The notes below the pieces were generated by a model, which made no database searches, was not told the DNA's origin, and saw nothing but the letters and a program-made list of their open reading frames with translations. A stretch of 6,755 nt of DNA. It comes from Planctomycetota bacterium (GTDB lineage: Bacteria; Planctomycetota; Phycisphaerae; WQYP01). The DNA is taken from positions 1 to 6,755 of the forward strand of contig JAJZEY010000407.1 in assembly GCA_021805585.1 (NCBI GenBank), written 5' to 3'. The stretch's first letter is position 1; the number at the start of each line of letters is the position of its first letter. Positions 1 through 6,487 of this stretch are shown here, one piece after another. Made by a program: the position numbers and the translations under genes.

Positions 1-343
1 CTTGTTTTTGAATAATAAAGCCGCTGCCCAGAAAGTCGGCGGGCATTTGCACAAACGGGCCGCCGGCCACCGGCCCCCAGAACACGCCGCCGAAGGGGTT
101 AATCTGTCGGGTGATCAGGCGTTTGGCGGTTATGGACACAATCGCCGGGCTGCAATGCCGCACCACCTGCACCGTGACCGTATCGCGCAAATTATGCGTA
201 TCCACGTGCGGCTGCCATGTTTTGGCCGCCGCCGCGCGGCACGGGACGGAAGCAGCGCCCAACGCGATGATGGCAAGAGCCGCCAAAGCGCGGCCAGCCT
301 CCCTGCGAAAAATTGCTTTTGCCGGCATTGGGAAAAATGACAT
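1..343 (-). CDS. HtrA/Deg-like serine protease, N-terminal fragment (runs off left edge)
   Basis: Seen: an open minus-strand frame of 114 codons starting at ATG 343-341 and still open at the edge. GGAG at 352-355 lies 8 bases before the ATG and supports this start; the ATG at 355-357 meets a stop after two codons. Residues 1-40 look like a signal peptide: RR near residues 13-14, a hydrophobic core ALAALAIIALGAAS, then an Ala-rich end around residue 40. RDTVTVQVVRHCSPAIVSITA (about 53-72) and LGSGFII (105-111) match the start of the S1C protease fold, where PAVVxI and LGSGFII precede the catalytic His. Family knowledge: these are periplasmic or envelope quality-control proteases or chaperones, usually with one or two PDZ domains. 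The catalytic triad and any PDZ domains lie outside the window, so activity cannot be judged. It follows der by 97 bases on the same strand. Confidence 0.78.
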   Translation of the reverse strand, partial: MSFFPMPAKAIFRREAGRALAALAIIALGAASVPCRAAAAKTWQPHVDTHNLRDTVTVQVVRHCSPAIVSITAKRLITRQINPFGGVFWGPVAGGPFVQMPADFLGSGFIIQKQ

Positions 344-371
344 AATCAAAACTCCATTTCAATAAGCCGGC

Positions 372-387
372 CCCGCGGCGATGCGGG
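372..387 (-). other. Small GC-rich hairpin between der and the htrA-like gene
   Basis: CCCGC / GCGGG arms (383-387 and 372-376) enclose a six-base loop. No run of T follows on the minus strand, so it is not a convincing terminator. It falls in the predicted leader of the htrA-like gene and could be an RNA fold or a chance match in GC-rich DNA. Confidence 0.25.
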
Positions 388-398
388 TCACGGCAATG

Positions 399-404
399 GT
401 TATA
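399..404 (-). promoter_or_regulatory. Possible -10 element for the htrA-like gene
   Basis: The minus strand reads TATAAC here, one mismatch from the sigma-70 consensus, about 55 bases before the htrA-like ATG. No acceptable -35 hexamer is visible at 16-18 bases upstream, so this is weak. It would let the protease be expressed apart from secA-der. Confidence 0.22.
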
Positions 405-439
405 CGTCTGGACCGTGCATTTCGGCGGAAAATTTTACG

Positions 440-1828
440 CTATCGGCCGGTTGACCGTCTTATTTTCTTTCCGCGGGCAGGCGCTGCACGGTCGGGTGCC
501 GGCTTGCGGGCGGTACGGTGATGGCTGCGCACCAGCAGGCGAATCGGCACTTCCGAAAGACTGGTCCGCTGCCGCAACTGGCGGACAAAATAGCGGCGGT
601 ATTCTTCTGTTACCAGGTCGGGCTGATTCACACTTAACACAATGGTGGGCGGATTAACCGCAATTTGTGTGGCGTAATAAACTTTCACCGGTCGGGACGT
701 GCGGCTGCTGGGGCCGCGCTGCTGCACAATGTCCTGCACCGCCTGATTCAACTGGCCGGTGCTAAGGCGGGTGGAAGCCTGCCGATGGAGGGAAAAGGCC
801 AGCCGCAGCGTTTCGCGGACATGCTGGTTGTCCTTGGCGCTGATGCATGCCACGGGTGCGAATTCCAACTGCGGAAACATTTTTCCGACATATTCGGCGA
901 ACTGGGCCGAGGTGGCCCGCTCGCCCACAAGGTCCCATTTATTAATGGCCATAATAGTGGGTTTAAACTGTTCCTGAATATAGGCGGCGAGTTTCTGGTC
1001 CACATCGCCGGTTTCCAGGGCCGCGTCCAGCATTAATATCACCAGGTCCGCCCGGCGGATAGACCGCTGCGCGCGATGATAGCTGTAAAATTCAAGATCA
1101 TTGCCGGTCATTTTGGATCGCTTGCGCACACCCGCGGTATCTATGACCACAAGGCGGCGGCCATCAAAGTCAATATGCACGTCCACACTGTCGCGGGTAG
1201 TTCCGGCCACTTCCGAAACAATCACCCGCGGCTGGCCCGCCCAGGCGTTAATAAGAGTGCTTTTTCCGGCGTTGCGTTTGCCCACCACGGCAATTTTTAA
1301 TTCCGGTTCCTGCACGGAATCCGCCATTTCATCTGCCAGGTTCGCGGTAATGCGGTTCAGCAAGTCGTCGCGTCCGCGGTTTTCCCGGCAGGATATTACC
1401 ACCGGCTCGCCAAAACCAAGCGAAAAGAAATCCGCACTGTTGACGGCCATGGCGGCGGAATCCACCTTGTTTGCCACCAGCATAATGGGTTTGGAAAATC
1501 CGCGCAAAAGTGTGGCGACGGTTTTGTCCAGAGAAACCAGCCCGTTGCGGGCATCGACCACAAACAGAATAAGGCTGGCCTCTTCAATGGCCTGACGAAT
1601 TTGCTCGCGCACCTGTTCGGTCAGGTTGTCGGGGTCATCTATGCCGTAGCCGCCGGTGTCAATAAGTTCAAAAAAGCGTCCATTATGTTCCACAATCGCG
1701 CCGATGCGATCCCGTGTGACGCCCGCGGTGGGGTCCACAATGGAAATAAGGCGTCGCGCCAGGAAGTTTAACAGGCTGGACTTGCCCACGTTGGGCCTGC
1801 CGATAATGGCCACACTTGGAAGTTTCAT
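440..1828 (-). CDS. der: Ribosome-assembly GTPase Der (EngA)
   Basis: A complete 462-residue protein, ATG to TAG, of normal family length. Two GTPase domains are in tandem. Domain 1 has G1 GRPNVGKS (10-17), the G2 threonine in GVTRD (36-40), G3 DTGG (57-60) and G4 NKVD (120-123). Domain 2 has GKRNAGKS (183-190), GTTRD (209-213), DTAG (230-233) and NKWD (296-299), with an ISA-type G5 at about 329-331. Domain 1 has ISC instead of ISA (145-147). The KH-like domain follows (about 350-435), then a strongly basic tail of about 25 residues. Family knowledge: Der binds the 50S subunit late in assembly and is usually essential. The start is set by the N-terminus beginning directly before strand 1 of the GTPase fold; upstream only a weak purine-rich stretch (AAAAAGGCGATGG) serves as ribosome binding site. 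It lies 95 bases after secA with no clear terminator between them, so cotranscription is likely. Confidence 0.97.
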   Translation of the reverse strand: MKLPSVAIIGRPNVGKSSLLNFLARRLISIVDPTAGVTRDRIGAIVEHNGRFFELIDTGGYGIDDPDNLTEQVREQIRQAIEEASLILFVVDARNGLVSLDKTVATLLRGFSKPIMLVANKVDSAAMAVNSADFFSLGFGEPVVISCRENRGRDDLLNRITANLADEMADSVQEPELKIAVVGKRNAGKSTLINAWAGQPRVIVSEVAGTTRDSVDVHIDFDGRRLVVIDTAGVRKRSKMTGNDLEFYSYHRAQRSIRRADLVILMLDAALETGDVDQKLAAYIQEQFKPTIMAINKWDLVGERATSAQFAEYVGKMFPQLEFAPVACISAKDNQHVRETLRLAFSLHRQASTRLSTGQLNQAVQDIVQQRGPSSRTSRPVKVYYATQIAVNPPTIVLSVNQPDLVTEEYRRYFVRQLRQRTSLSEVPIRLLVRSHHRTARKPAPDRAAPARGKKIRRSTGR

Positions 1829-1923
1829 AAACCATCGCCTTTTTCCGCCCCTGTCGCGGCATGCAGTCGGGGCTTTATGGGATAACAGCGGTGTGAAAGC
1901 TTAAGCCATCAGACCGCGTGACC

Positions 1924-3288
1924 TTAGCCGTTTTTACCACAGCATTGCTTGAACTTTTTTCCACTGCCACACGGGCACGGATCATTCCGGCCCACTTTGG
2001 GTCCGGTGTTTACAATCGGCTCGGTCGGCTGCAGGGTATCCGGGTCTTCACCGGGATCCGGGAAGGCGGCCTGCGATTGCCCGGCCTGTTGAATCGCGGC
2101 GGCATCAACACCGTAGGATTCCGGAACTTCAAACGATTCCTGCTGGTCGGCATAGACATCGCGCATGTCGTCGGATGAGGCGACTTTGACGCGGAAAATA
2201 ATTTCGGTCACTTTGTCGCGAAGCACCCGCAGGAATTCATCAAACAGCCGGGAACCCTCGCGTTTGTATTCAATAACCGGGTCGCGCTGGGCAATGCCGC
2301 GCAGGCCGATGGAATCGCGCAGCTGGTCCATCGCATACAGGTGGTCTTTCCAGGCGACATCGTAAATTTGCAGCAGCACGGTGCGTTCCAGTTCGGTAAG
2401 CTCCCGCCGCATGAAGGCGTGGGCGAGTTCGGTAATCCGTTCAATACGGTCCTGGGTTGATTCGCCTTCAAATTCATCGGGGGGTGCCTGGGTGACAAAG
2501 CGGGTGGAAACCCAGGCGGCAAGGGCGGCGGATTCGGGGAATTTTTCCACGGCTTCCTTCACGTGCGCGTCAATGTCGGCATTGGCCGCCGCGGAAATAT
2601 CCAGCAGTGCGGTCCGCAGCTTTTCCGGGGACAGGGCGCGAATGTCATCGCCGGTAAGATTCGCCCCATATTTAGCCCGCAGCCAGACCGCCAATTGTTC
2701 GGAGGCGTAGATATTCGCCGTGCCGCCGGCCCCATTGGTGGCCTCCAGGGCGTAGTCAATCGGGTATTCAATTTCGCGCCTGTGGTAGGCGTCCTGGGCC
2801 TGGCGCAAAATAAGATCCACCGCCTGGTCCGTGGTTTTTCCAACCAGATCATCGGCGGCAATTGCCAGATCAAATTTATCCGACGCCCACTGCGCCAACT
2901 GCCGCTGGGCGTAATTGGGAACCAGATAGCGGGCGATCGGGCTGCAATCCTTGTGGTCAATCTGGTCCAGGGCCTTCTGCACCAGTGTTTCGGCAATATG
3001 TTCACGGTCCAGAGTTTTTAACTGACCGGGGCTGACCTGCACATGAAACTGATTGGCCGCCCAGGTTGAAAGGCCGGCATAATCCCAGTCCAGCGGGTCG
3101 GCGTCCGGGTCCATGAATTCCGAAAGCGAGGTATGAATATTGGTACGCGCTTCTTCGCGGGCCTTGTCGCGGATGGTCATTTCCAGCACGGCAAGTTCGG
3201 TATCGCGCAGGTCTCCAGGGTCGATCACCGTACTGAATTCGCTGCGCACCCATTCGCTGATACAGGTTGGCGTATAATCGCGTGCCAA
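1924..3288 (-). CDS. secA: SecA, C-terminal part (after an in-frame TGA)
   Basis: 454 residues from a TTG at 3288 to TAA, in the same frame as the upstream secA part and two codons past its TGA. Seen: residues 10-296 carry five degenerate repeats (see the repeat entry). Residues 297-365 are the SecA helical scaffold with the two-helix finger region ([20 protein letters not shown], then [16 protein letters not shown]). A linker follows, and the end is the SEC-C zinc motif [13 protein letters not shown] (438-450; Cys 438, 440, 449, 450). Family knowledge: the scaffold and finger are needed to push preprotein through SecYEG, and SEC-C binds zinc and helps contact SecB or ribosomes in some bacteria. 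The TTG is only the first usable start after the TGA; no Shine-Dalgarno sequence precedes it, so separate translation is doubtful. More likely this is the rest of one SecA chain of about 1234 residues. It is not a whole protein on its own. Confidence 0.93.
   Translation of the reverse strand: MARDYTPTCISEWVRSEFSTVIDPGDLRDTELAVLEMTIRDKAREEARTNIHTSLSEFMDPDADPLDWDYAGLSTWAANQFHVQVSPGQLKTLDREHIAETLVQKALDQIDHKDCSPIARYLVPNYAQRQLAQWASDKFDLAIAADDLVGKTTDQAVDLILRQAQDAYHRREIEYPIDYALEATNGAGGTANIYASEQLAVWLRAKYGANLTGDDIRALSPEKLRTALLDISAAANADIDAHVKEAVEKFPESAALAAWVSTRFVTQAPPDEFEGESTQDRIERITELAHAFMRRELTELERTVLLQIYDVAWKDHLYAMDQLRDSIGLRGIAQRDPVIEYKREGSRLFDEFLRVLRDKVTEIIFRVKVASSDDMRDVYADQQESFEVPESYGVDAAAIQQAGQSQAAFPDPGEDPDTLQPTEPIVNTGPKVGRNDPCPCGSGKKFKQCCGKNG
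2401..3261 (-). repeat. secA: Five degenerate protein repeats in the SecA wing/scaffold region
   Basis: Numbered from the TTG at 3288, five units have Trp at residues 13, 76, 134, 202 and 259. In every unit an aromatic F or Y is exactly 5 residues after the Trp, a hydrophobic residue (L, L, L, I, F) exactly 14 after, I or L exactly 26 after, and A (S once) exactly 30 after. Units are 57-68 residues apart. The last unit sits just before the finger helices, where shorter SecA proteins have their single helical-wing segment. The inference is that the wing has grown by tandem duplication. Confidence 0.75.
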
Positions 3289-3291
3289 TAT

Positions 3292-3294
3292 TCA
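3292..3294 (-). other. secA: In-frame TGA interrupting secA
   Basis: The minus strand reads GTG GTA TGA ATA TTG GCA. The frame before and after is identical, so there is no frameshift; one codon alone breaks the gene. It falls within a helix at the scaffold/wing boundary, 9 residues before the first wing repeat. Possible causes are a base error in the read or assembly, a real nonsense mutation, readthrough, or termination followed by restart at TTG 3288. Confidence 0.9.
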
Positions 3295-5628
3295 TACCAC
3301 GGAATCGCGGACGGCGTCTTCAATGGTTTCAAAAATTATTTCACGCAGATTCCGCCCTTCCAGAATGGCCTGACGGGTTTTATAAAAGTAGCTGCGCTGG
3401 TGTTCGCGCACTTCATCATATTCCAGCAGATTTTTACGAATGCCGAAGTTGCGTTCTTCCACCTTCTTCTGGGCGCGTTCAACGGCGCGGGATACAAAGC
3501 GGTGTTCGATGGCTTCATCCTCTTTCATGCCCAGCCGCTGAATGGCTTTAAGCATGAAATCACCGGCGAACATTTTCATCAGGTCATCTTCCAGACTCAG
3601 GAAAAACCGCGACGCGCCGGGGTCGCCCTGGCGGCCGGAGCGGCCCCGGAGCTGGTTATCAATACGCCGCGCTTCATGGCGTTCGGTTCCCAGAACAAAC
3701 AGGCCGCCGGCATCGGTGACGCCTTCACCCAGGGAAATATCCGTGCCGCGACCGGCCATGTTGGTGGCGATGGTCACGGCCCCCGCGGCGGCGTTGTTTT
3801 TGCCCGGAGTTCGCCGTCCGGCCTTGGCCACAATGTCGGCCTCGCGTTCGTGGTTTTTGGCGTTCAGGACTTCGTGGTCAATGCCGCAGCGCTGGCGAAG
3901 CATGCGCGAAAGGCGTTCGGATTTTTCCACACTGGTGGTGCCCACCAGTACGGGCTGGCCGGATTCCGAGCGGCCCTTGATCTCTTCAACAATCGCATTC
4001 CATTTGGCATTTTCCGTCAGGAAAATAAGGTCGTCGGCGTCCGCCCGCACAATGGGCCGATTGGTGGGAATGCAGACCACTTCAAGTTTGTAAATTTTCG
4101 CGAATTCCTCGGCTTCGGTCATGGCGGTTCCGGTCATGCCGCCCATGCGTTTGTAGAGCTTGTAAAAATTCTGAAGCGTAATGGTGGCCATGGTCTGGGT
4201 TTCGGGCTTTACCCGCACGCGTTCCTTGGCCTCGACGGATTGATGAAGCCCGTCGGACCACTGGCGGCCGACCATCAGGCGGCCGGTGAATTCATCAACG
4301 ATAATAATCTCGCCGTTCTGCACGACGTAGTCTTTATCTTTTTCATAGACGACGTGGGCGCGCAGGCTTTGTTCCAGCAAATGGGGCCAGTCCATATTGC
4401 TGCCGATATAAAACGAACCGACGCCGGCATGTTCCTGGGCCTTTTGAATGCCTTCGTGCGTTAGATGAACCGATTTGCGATCCAGTTCCACTTCATAAAG
4501 CTGCACCTGCCCGGCCAGCTGTTTTTCGGCCTCGGTCAGGTCCAGGCGGGCCTGATCCACCACGGCGGAAAGCTCGGCGGCTTTGGCGGCATCGGCGCGG
4601 GCGTTGCGCAGGTCCGCTTCGGTTCCCTTGATTTTAATCTTTAATTGTTCGACCCGCTGATGGGCCTGTTCCCACGGAGCCTGGGCCAGAATAAGCTTGC
4701 GGGAGACTTCATCGGCCATGCGGTAGCGCGGGCTGTCATCGTGGGCGGGGCCGCTGATGATAAGCGGGGTGCGGGCTTCATCAATTAAAATACTGTCAAC
4801 TTCGTCAATAATGGCAAAATCCAGGGGTCCCTGCACCTGCTCATCAAGCGTTTGCTTCATATTGTCGCGCAGGTAATCAAAGCCGAATTCGCTGCTGGTG
4901 CCATACGTGACCGTGCATTGATAAGCCAGCTTGCGCGGGTCGTTATCCATGTGGGCTTGAATGAATCCGACCGACATTCCCAGGGCATAGAACGCCGGTG
5001 CCACCCACGCCGCATCACGCCGCACAAGATAATCATTGACGGTTACGACATGGCAATGCGCGCCGGTAAGCCCCATTAAAAAGCAGGCCAGCGGTGCGAC
5101 AAAGGTCTTGCCTTCGCCGGTGGCCATTTCCGCAATTTTTCCCTCGTATAGAACCATGCCGCCGATTAACTGAACATCGAACGGCCGGGCGCGGTATGGC
5201 GGGCGGTCCTGCGGAACACTATCGCGAATGGCTTGATACAATGCCGGCTGAACTTCCACAAATCGCCAATCATGTTCCTTCTGACAGGCGGACCGGGCGG
5301 CCTGATACATGGCCTGGCCTTCGGCGGAAAGAATGGTCGGGTTGAAATTTCTGGCGGGATCCAGGGCATTCCGCAAGCCGATGTGACGATCCATGGCTTC
5401 CCGCATCAGGGCGAAGGCTTCGGGCAAAACTGCCTGATCGCTTGCGCCGCCCGCCAGTTGCTGCCGCAGCTCATCCACGCGGGCGCGCATCTGGGCGTCG
5501 GTAAGTGTACGAACCGTCGGCTCCAGCGCGTTGACTTCCAGCACACGCCGGCGATAGACCTTCATGAGTCTTTCATTGCGGGACCCGAATACCGCCGCGA
5601 GCGTTTTATTAAAAAGATGCGCAACCAT
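3292..5628 (-). CDS. secA: SecA preprotein translocase ATPase, N-terminal motor part (ends at an in-frame TGA)
   Basis: 778 residues from ATG 5628 to the TGA. SecA is the ATP-driven motor that moves unfolded preproteins through SecYEG at the inner membrane. Seen: N-terminus HLFNKTLAAVFGSRNER as in the family, Q-type contact DVQLIGGMVL (151-160), Walker A TGEGKT (170-175), Walker B IIDEVDS (273-279), LIDEARTPLI (281-290), the preprotein cross-linking domain from about 292 to 445, second motor domain with FTGRLMVGRQWSDGLHQ (447-463), GMTGTA (497-502), ATNMAGRGTD (621-630) and RIDNQLRGRSGRQGDPG (655-671), then the first scaffold helix (about 680-778). The start is set by GGAG at 5634-5637, five bases upstream, and by family alignment; the frame stays open to 5871 but that extension is not SecA-like. 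Ending here removes the two-helix finger and the zinc tail, so this part alone should not translocate. With the downstream part it would make one SecA of about 1234 residues, longer than the usual 800-950. Confidence 0.96.
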   Translation of the reverse strand: MVAHLFNKTLAAVFGSRNERLMKVYRRRVLEVNALEPTVRTLTDAQMRARVDELRQQLAGGASDQAVLPEAFALMREAMDRHIGLRNALDPARNFNPTILSAEGQAMYQAARSACQKEHDWRFVEVQPALYQAIRDSVPQDRPPYRARPFDVQLIGGMVLYEGKIAEMATGEGKTFVAPLACFLMGLTGAHCHVVTVNDYLVRRDAAWVAPAFYALGMSVGFIQAHMDNDPRKLAYQCTVTYGTSSEFGFDYLRDNMKQTLDEQVQGPLDFAIIDEVDSILIDEARTPLIISGPAHDDSPRYRMADEVSRKLILAQAPWEQAHQRVEQLKIKIKGTEADLRNARADAAKAAELSAVVDQARLDLTEAEKQLAGQVQLYEVELDRKSVHLTHEGIQKAQEHAGVGSFYIGSNMDWPHLLEQSLRAHVVYEKDKDYVVQNGEIIIVDEFTGRLMVGRQWSDGLHQSVEAKERVRVKPETQTMATITLQNFYKLYKRMGGMTGTAMTEAEEFAKIYKLEVVCIPTNRPIVRADADDLIFLTENAKWNAIVEEIKGRSESGQPVLVGTTSVEKSERLSRMLRQRCGIDHEVLNAKNHEREADIVAKAGRRTPGKNNAAAGAVTIATNMAGRGTDISLGEGVTDAGGLFVLGTERHEARRIDNQLRGRSGRQGDPGASRFFLSLEDDLMKMFAGDFMLKAIQRLGMKEDEAIEHRFVSRAVERAQKKVEERNFGIRKNLLEYDEVREHQRSYFYKTRQAILEGRNLREIIFETIEDAVRDSVV
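4477..4677 (-). other. secA: Charged coiled-coil insertion in the SecA preprotein cross-linking domain
   Basis: Residues about 318-384 of SecA hold a Glu/Lys/Ala/Leu-rich helical stretch with heptad-like spacing (EQLKIKIKGTEADL, then VVDQARLDLTEAEKQL) before the strand LYEVELDRKSVHLTHEG. E. coli SecA has only a short loop between the matching segments. A lineage insertion is inferred; a long helix in the clamp domain could change substrate or partner contact. Confidence 0.6.
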
Positions 5629-5633
5629 GGCAA

Positions 5634-5637
5634 CTCC
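5634..5637 (-). promoter_or_regulatory. secA: Shine-Dalgarno sequence that fixes the secA start
   Basis: GGAG lies five bases before ATG 5628, and the next residues match the SecA family N-terminus. This decides against the open upstream extension of the same frame. Confidence 0.8.
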
Positions 5638-5645
5638 GATTTTCC

Positions 5646-5696
5646 TTAGCCGACCGATTCCCAATGCGGTGGGTCGGTGGCCAGTTTTGTGTTCAT
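5646..5696 (-). CDS. Possible 16-residue leader peptide before secA
   Basis: A complete short frame, MNTKLATDPPHWESVG, ends with TAA 17 bases before the secA ATG, so the stop lies close to the secA ribosome binding site. GGAA just before the ATG is very close to it and weak as a binding site. It contains a Pro-Pro pair followed by His-Trp. No homologue is recognised. A ribosome translating it would run through the hairpin at 5650-5677, which could couple its translation to secA. It could equally be a chance frame. Confidence 0.25.
   Translation of the reverse strand: MNTKLATDPPHWESVG
5650..5677 (-). promoter_or_regulatory. Hairpin just upstream of the secA ribosome binding site
   Basis: Perfect six-base arms CCGACC (5672-5677 on the minus strand) and GGTCGG (5650-5655) flank a 16-base loop. 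The 3' arm ends 13 bases before GGAG. The fold does not cover the binding site itself; it may pause or space ribosomes, or be chance. Confidence 0.35.
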
Positions 5697-5712
5697 ATTT
5701 CCAATGAAGAAT

Positions 5713-5726
5713 CCCGCGATTGCGGG
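5713..5726 (-). other. Short hairpin directly after the 198-codon ORF
   Basis: CCCGC AATC GCGGG begins three bases after the TAA at 5729-5731. The bases that follow (ATTCTTCATT) are only partly T-rich, so termination would be weak at best. It would suit partial read-through into secA. Confidence 0.3.
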
Positions 5727-5728
5727 CC

Positions 5729-6325
5729 TTAACCCATACGATCCGCTTTTCCGATCGGTTTGGGCGGAGCAAGCTGACTGCGGCTGCGGATATGCGTCGT
5801 GGCACGAAGGATGATTGGCCGGGCGGATATTTGCGGTAACGTCGCCTGGCGGCAGGCGAACGCATCCCCATTGTGTGGAATTTTTATGCAGGAATGGGCC
5901 GATTTGGAAAAACCTGCACCATGCCATGACCATGGCGCGGCCACCAGACCCAGCGCGAACAAAACTGAAACCTGCCGGTGATTAAATATGGATGGCAAAT
6001 CAGCCGCTGTACGGCCATGATACGCGCCTGCCAACAGGGGGGACCGGCCGGCCAGACGGACGCGGCCCGACCGCAGCAGAAACTGCCGGTATACCCATGC
6101 GACCTGGGAAAAATGACGGCTAATGTGCGAATCGGCCGGGGGCAATACACCGGCGATGCGGTCCATTTTAGCGCTGGCCTTCAGGCAAGCGCCGTCGGCA
6201 ACAGCCAGGCCGATGGTTTGCATGGTCAGCAGGGCCAACAGGCAGGAAAACGCGGTCAGCACGCCATGCTGGCAGGCGAGGCTGTCTTTGCGGGCGATGG
6301 TCAGATTTATTTGATTACCGTTCAC
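5729..6325 (-). CDS. Unrecognised 198-residue ORF with signal-like N-terminus, upstream of secA
   Basis: GTG at 6325 is preceded by AGGA with five bases between them, a good ribosome binding site. The N-terminus looks like a long signal or anchor: R12 K13, then a hydrophobic stretch at about 21-43 (TAFSCLLALLTMQTIGLAVA). A second hydrophobic stretch lies at about 119-131 (VSVLFALGLVAAP). The C-terminus is basic and ends SRSQLAPPKPIGKADRMG (181-198), with a Pro-Pro pair ten residues from the end. The stop is 100 bases before the secA start. No family is recognised. Position, size and signal recall SecM, the E. coli secretion monitor, which also lies upstream of secA and stalls near its C-terminus. 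Against a real gene: not one Glu in 198 residues, much Ala/Arg/Ser/His as in chance translations of GC-rich DNA, and other frames are also open here. The first 60 codons look the most gene-like. Confidence 0.42.
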   Translation of the reverse strand: MNGNQINLTIARKDSLACQHGVLTAFSCLLALLTMQTIGLAVADGACLKASAKMDRIAGVLPPADSHISRHFSQVAWVYRQFLLRSGRVRLAGRSPLLAGAYHGRTAADLPSIFNHRQVSVLFALGLVAAPWSWHGAGFSKSAHSCIKIPHNGDAFACRQATLPQISARPIILRATTHIRSRSQLAPPKPIGKADRMG

Positions 6326-6352
6326 TAAATTCCTGTTAACTCTTATCGCCTT

Positions 6353-6367
6353 TATGAATCATTCATA
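6353..6367. promoter_or_regulatory. 15-bp perfect palindrome upstream of the 198-codon ORF
   Basis: TATGAATCATTCATA reads the same on both strands around a central C. It lies 28 bases before the GTG start and downstream of the candidate promoter. It could be an operator for a dimeric repressor; its AT content stands out from the surrounding GC-rich DNA. Confidence 0.35.
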
Positions 6368-6424
6368 TTTTGCACTTGGCCAAAGGGATATTGCAGCCTG
6401 TGGCCACGCCGTTGGTTGCCGCGG

Positions 6425-6466
6425 AAAAACGCCGGCATTCGCCGGTTGGCGGTTAAAATCACCGGC
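6425..6466 (-). terminator. Attenuator-like hairpin with competing fold in the predicted leader
   Basis: On the minus strand CCGGC GAAT GCCGG (6445-6432) is followed two bases later by TTTTT (6429-6425), like a weak intrinsic terminator. Just upstream GCCGGT (6466-6461) is perfectly complementary to ACCGGC (6446-6441), which is the 5' arm of that hairpin, so the two folds exclude each other. This starts about 15 bases after the predicted transcription start. GCCGGC-type words are common in GC-rich DNA, so chance is possible. Confidence 0.35.
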
Positions 6467-6487
6467 CAGCGTACTCTCAACCATATT

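Noticed and set aside
3002..3295. A 97-codon frame whose ATG overlaps the secA TGA (ATGA)
   Set aside because: The overlap looks like translational coupling, but the protein is in a different frame from the conserved SecA C-terminal part and resembles nothing.
3280..3300. Frameshift as the cause of the split secA
   Set aside because: Codon phase on both sides of the stop is the same, so a single TGA explains the break and no base gain or loss is needed.
3133..4464. A 443-codon open frame on the plus strand, opposite secA
   Set aside because: It is antisense to the clearly conserved SecA motor sequence and has the Phe/Gly/Ala/His-rich make-up of a chance reverse frame. It has no known motif and no ribosome binding site argument.
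1924..5628. General use of TGA as a sense codon
   Set aside because: About 1,800 codons of recognised genes (secA, der, htrA-like fragment) contain only one internal TGA, and Trp and Gly are written with TGG and GGN throughout.
5629..5871. Longer secA start that would add 81 N-terminal residues
   Set aside because: The extra residues are Arg-rich and unlike SecA, while ATG 5628 has GGAG at the right distance and the family N-terminus follows directly.
5978..6328. A 116-codon plus-strand frame opposite the 198-codon ORF
   Set aside because: GTG start without a ribosome binding site, Gln/Gly-rich sequence with no motif; most likely a shadow frame.
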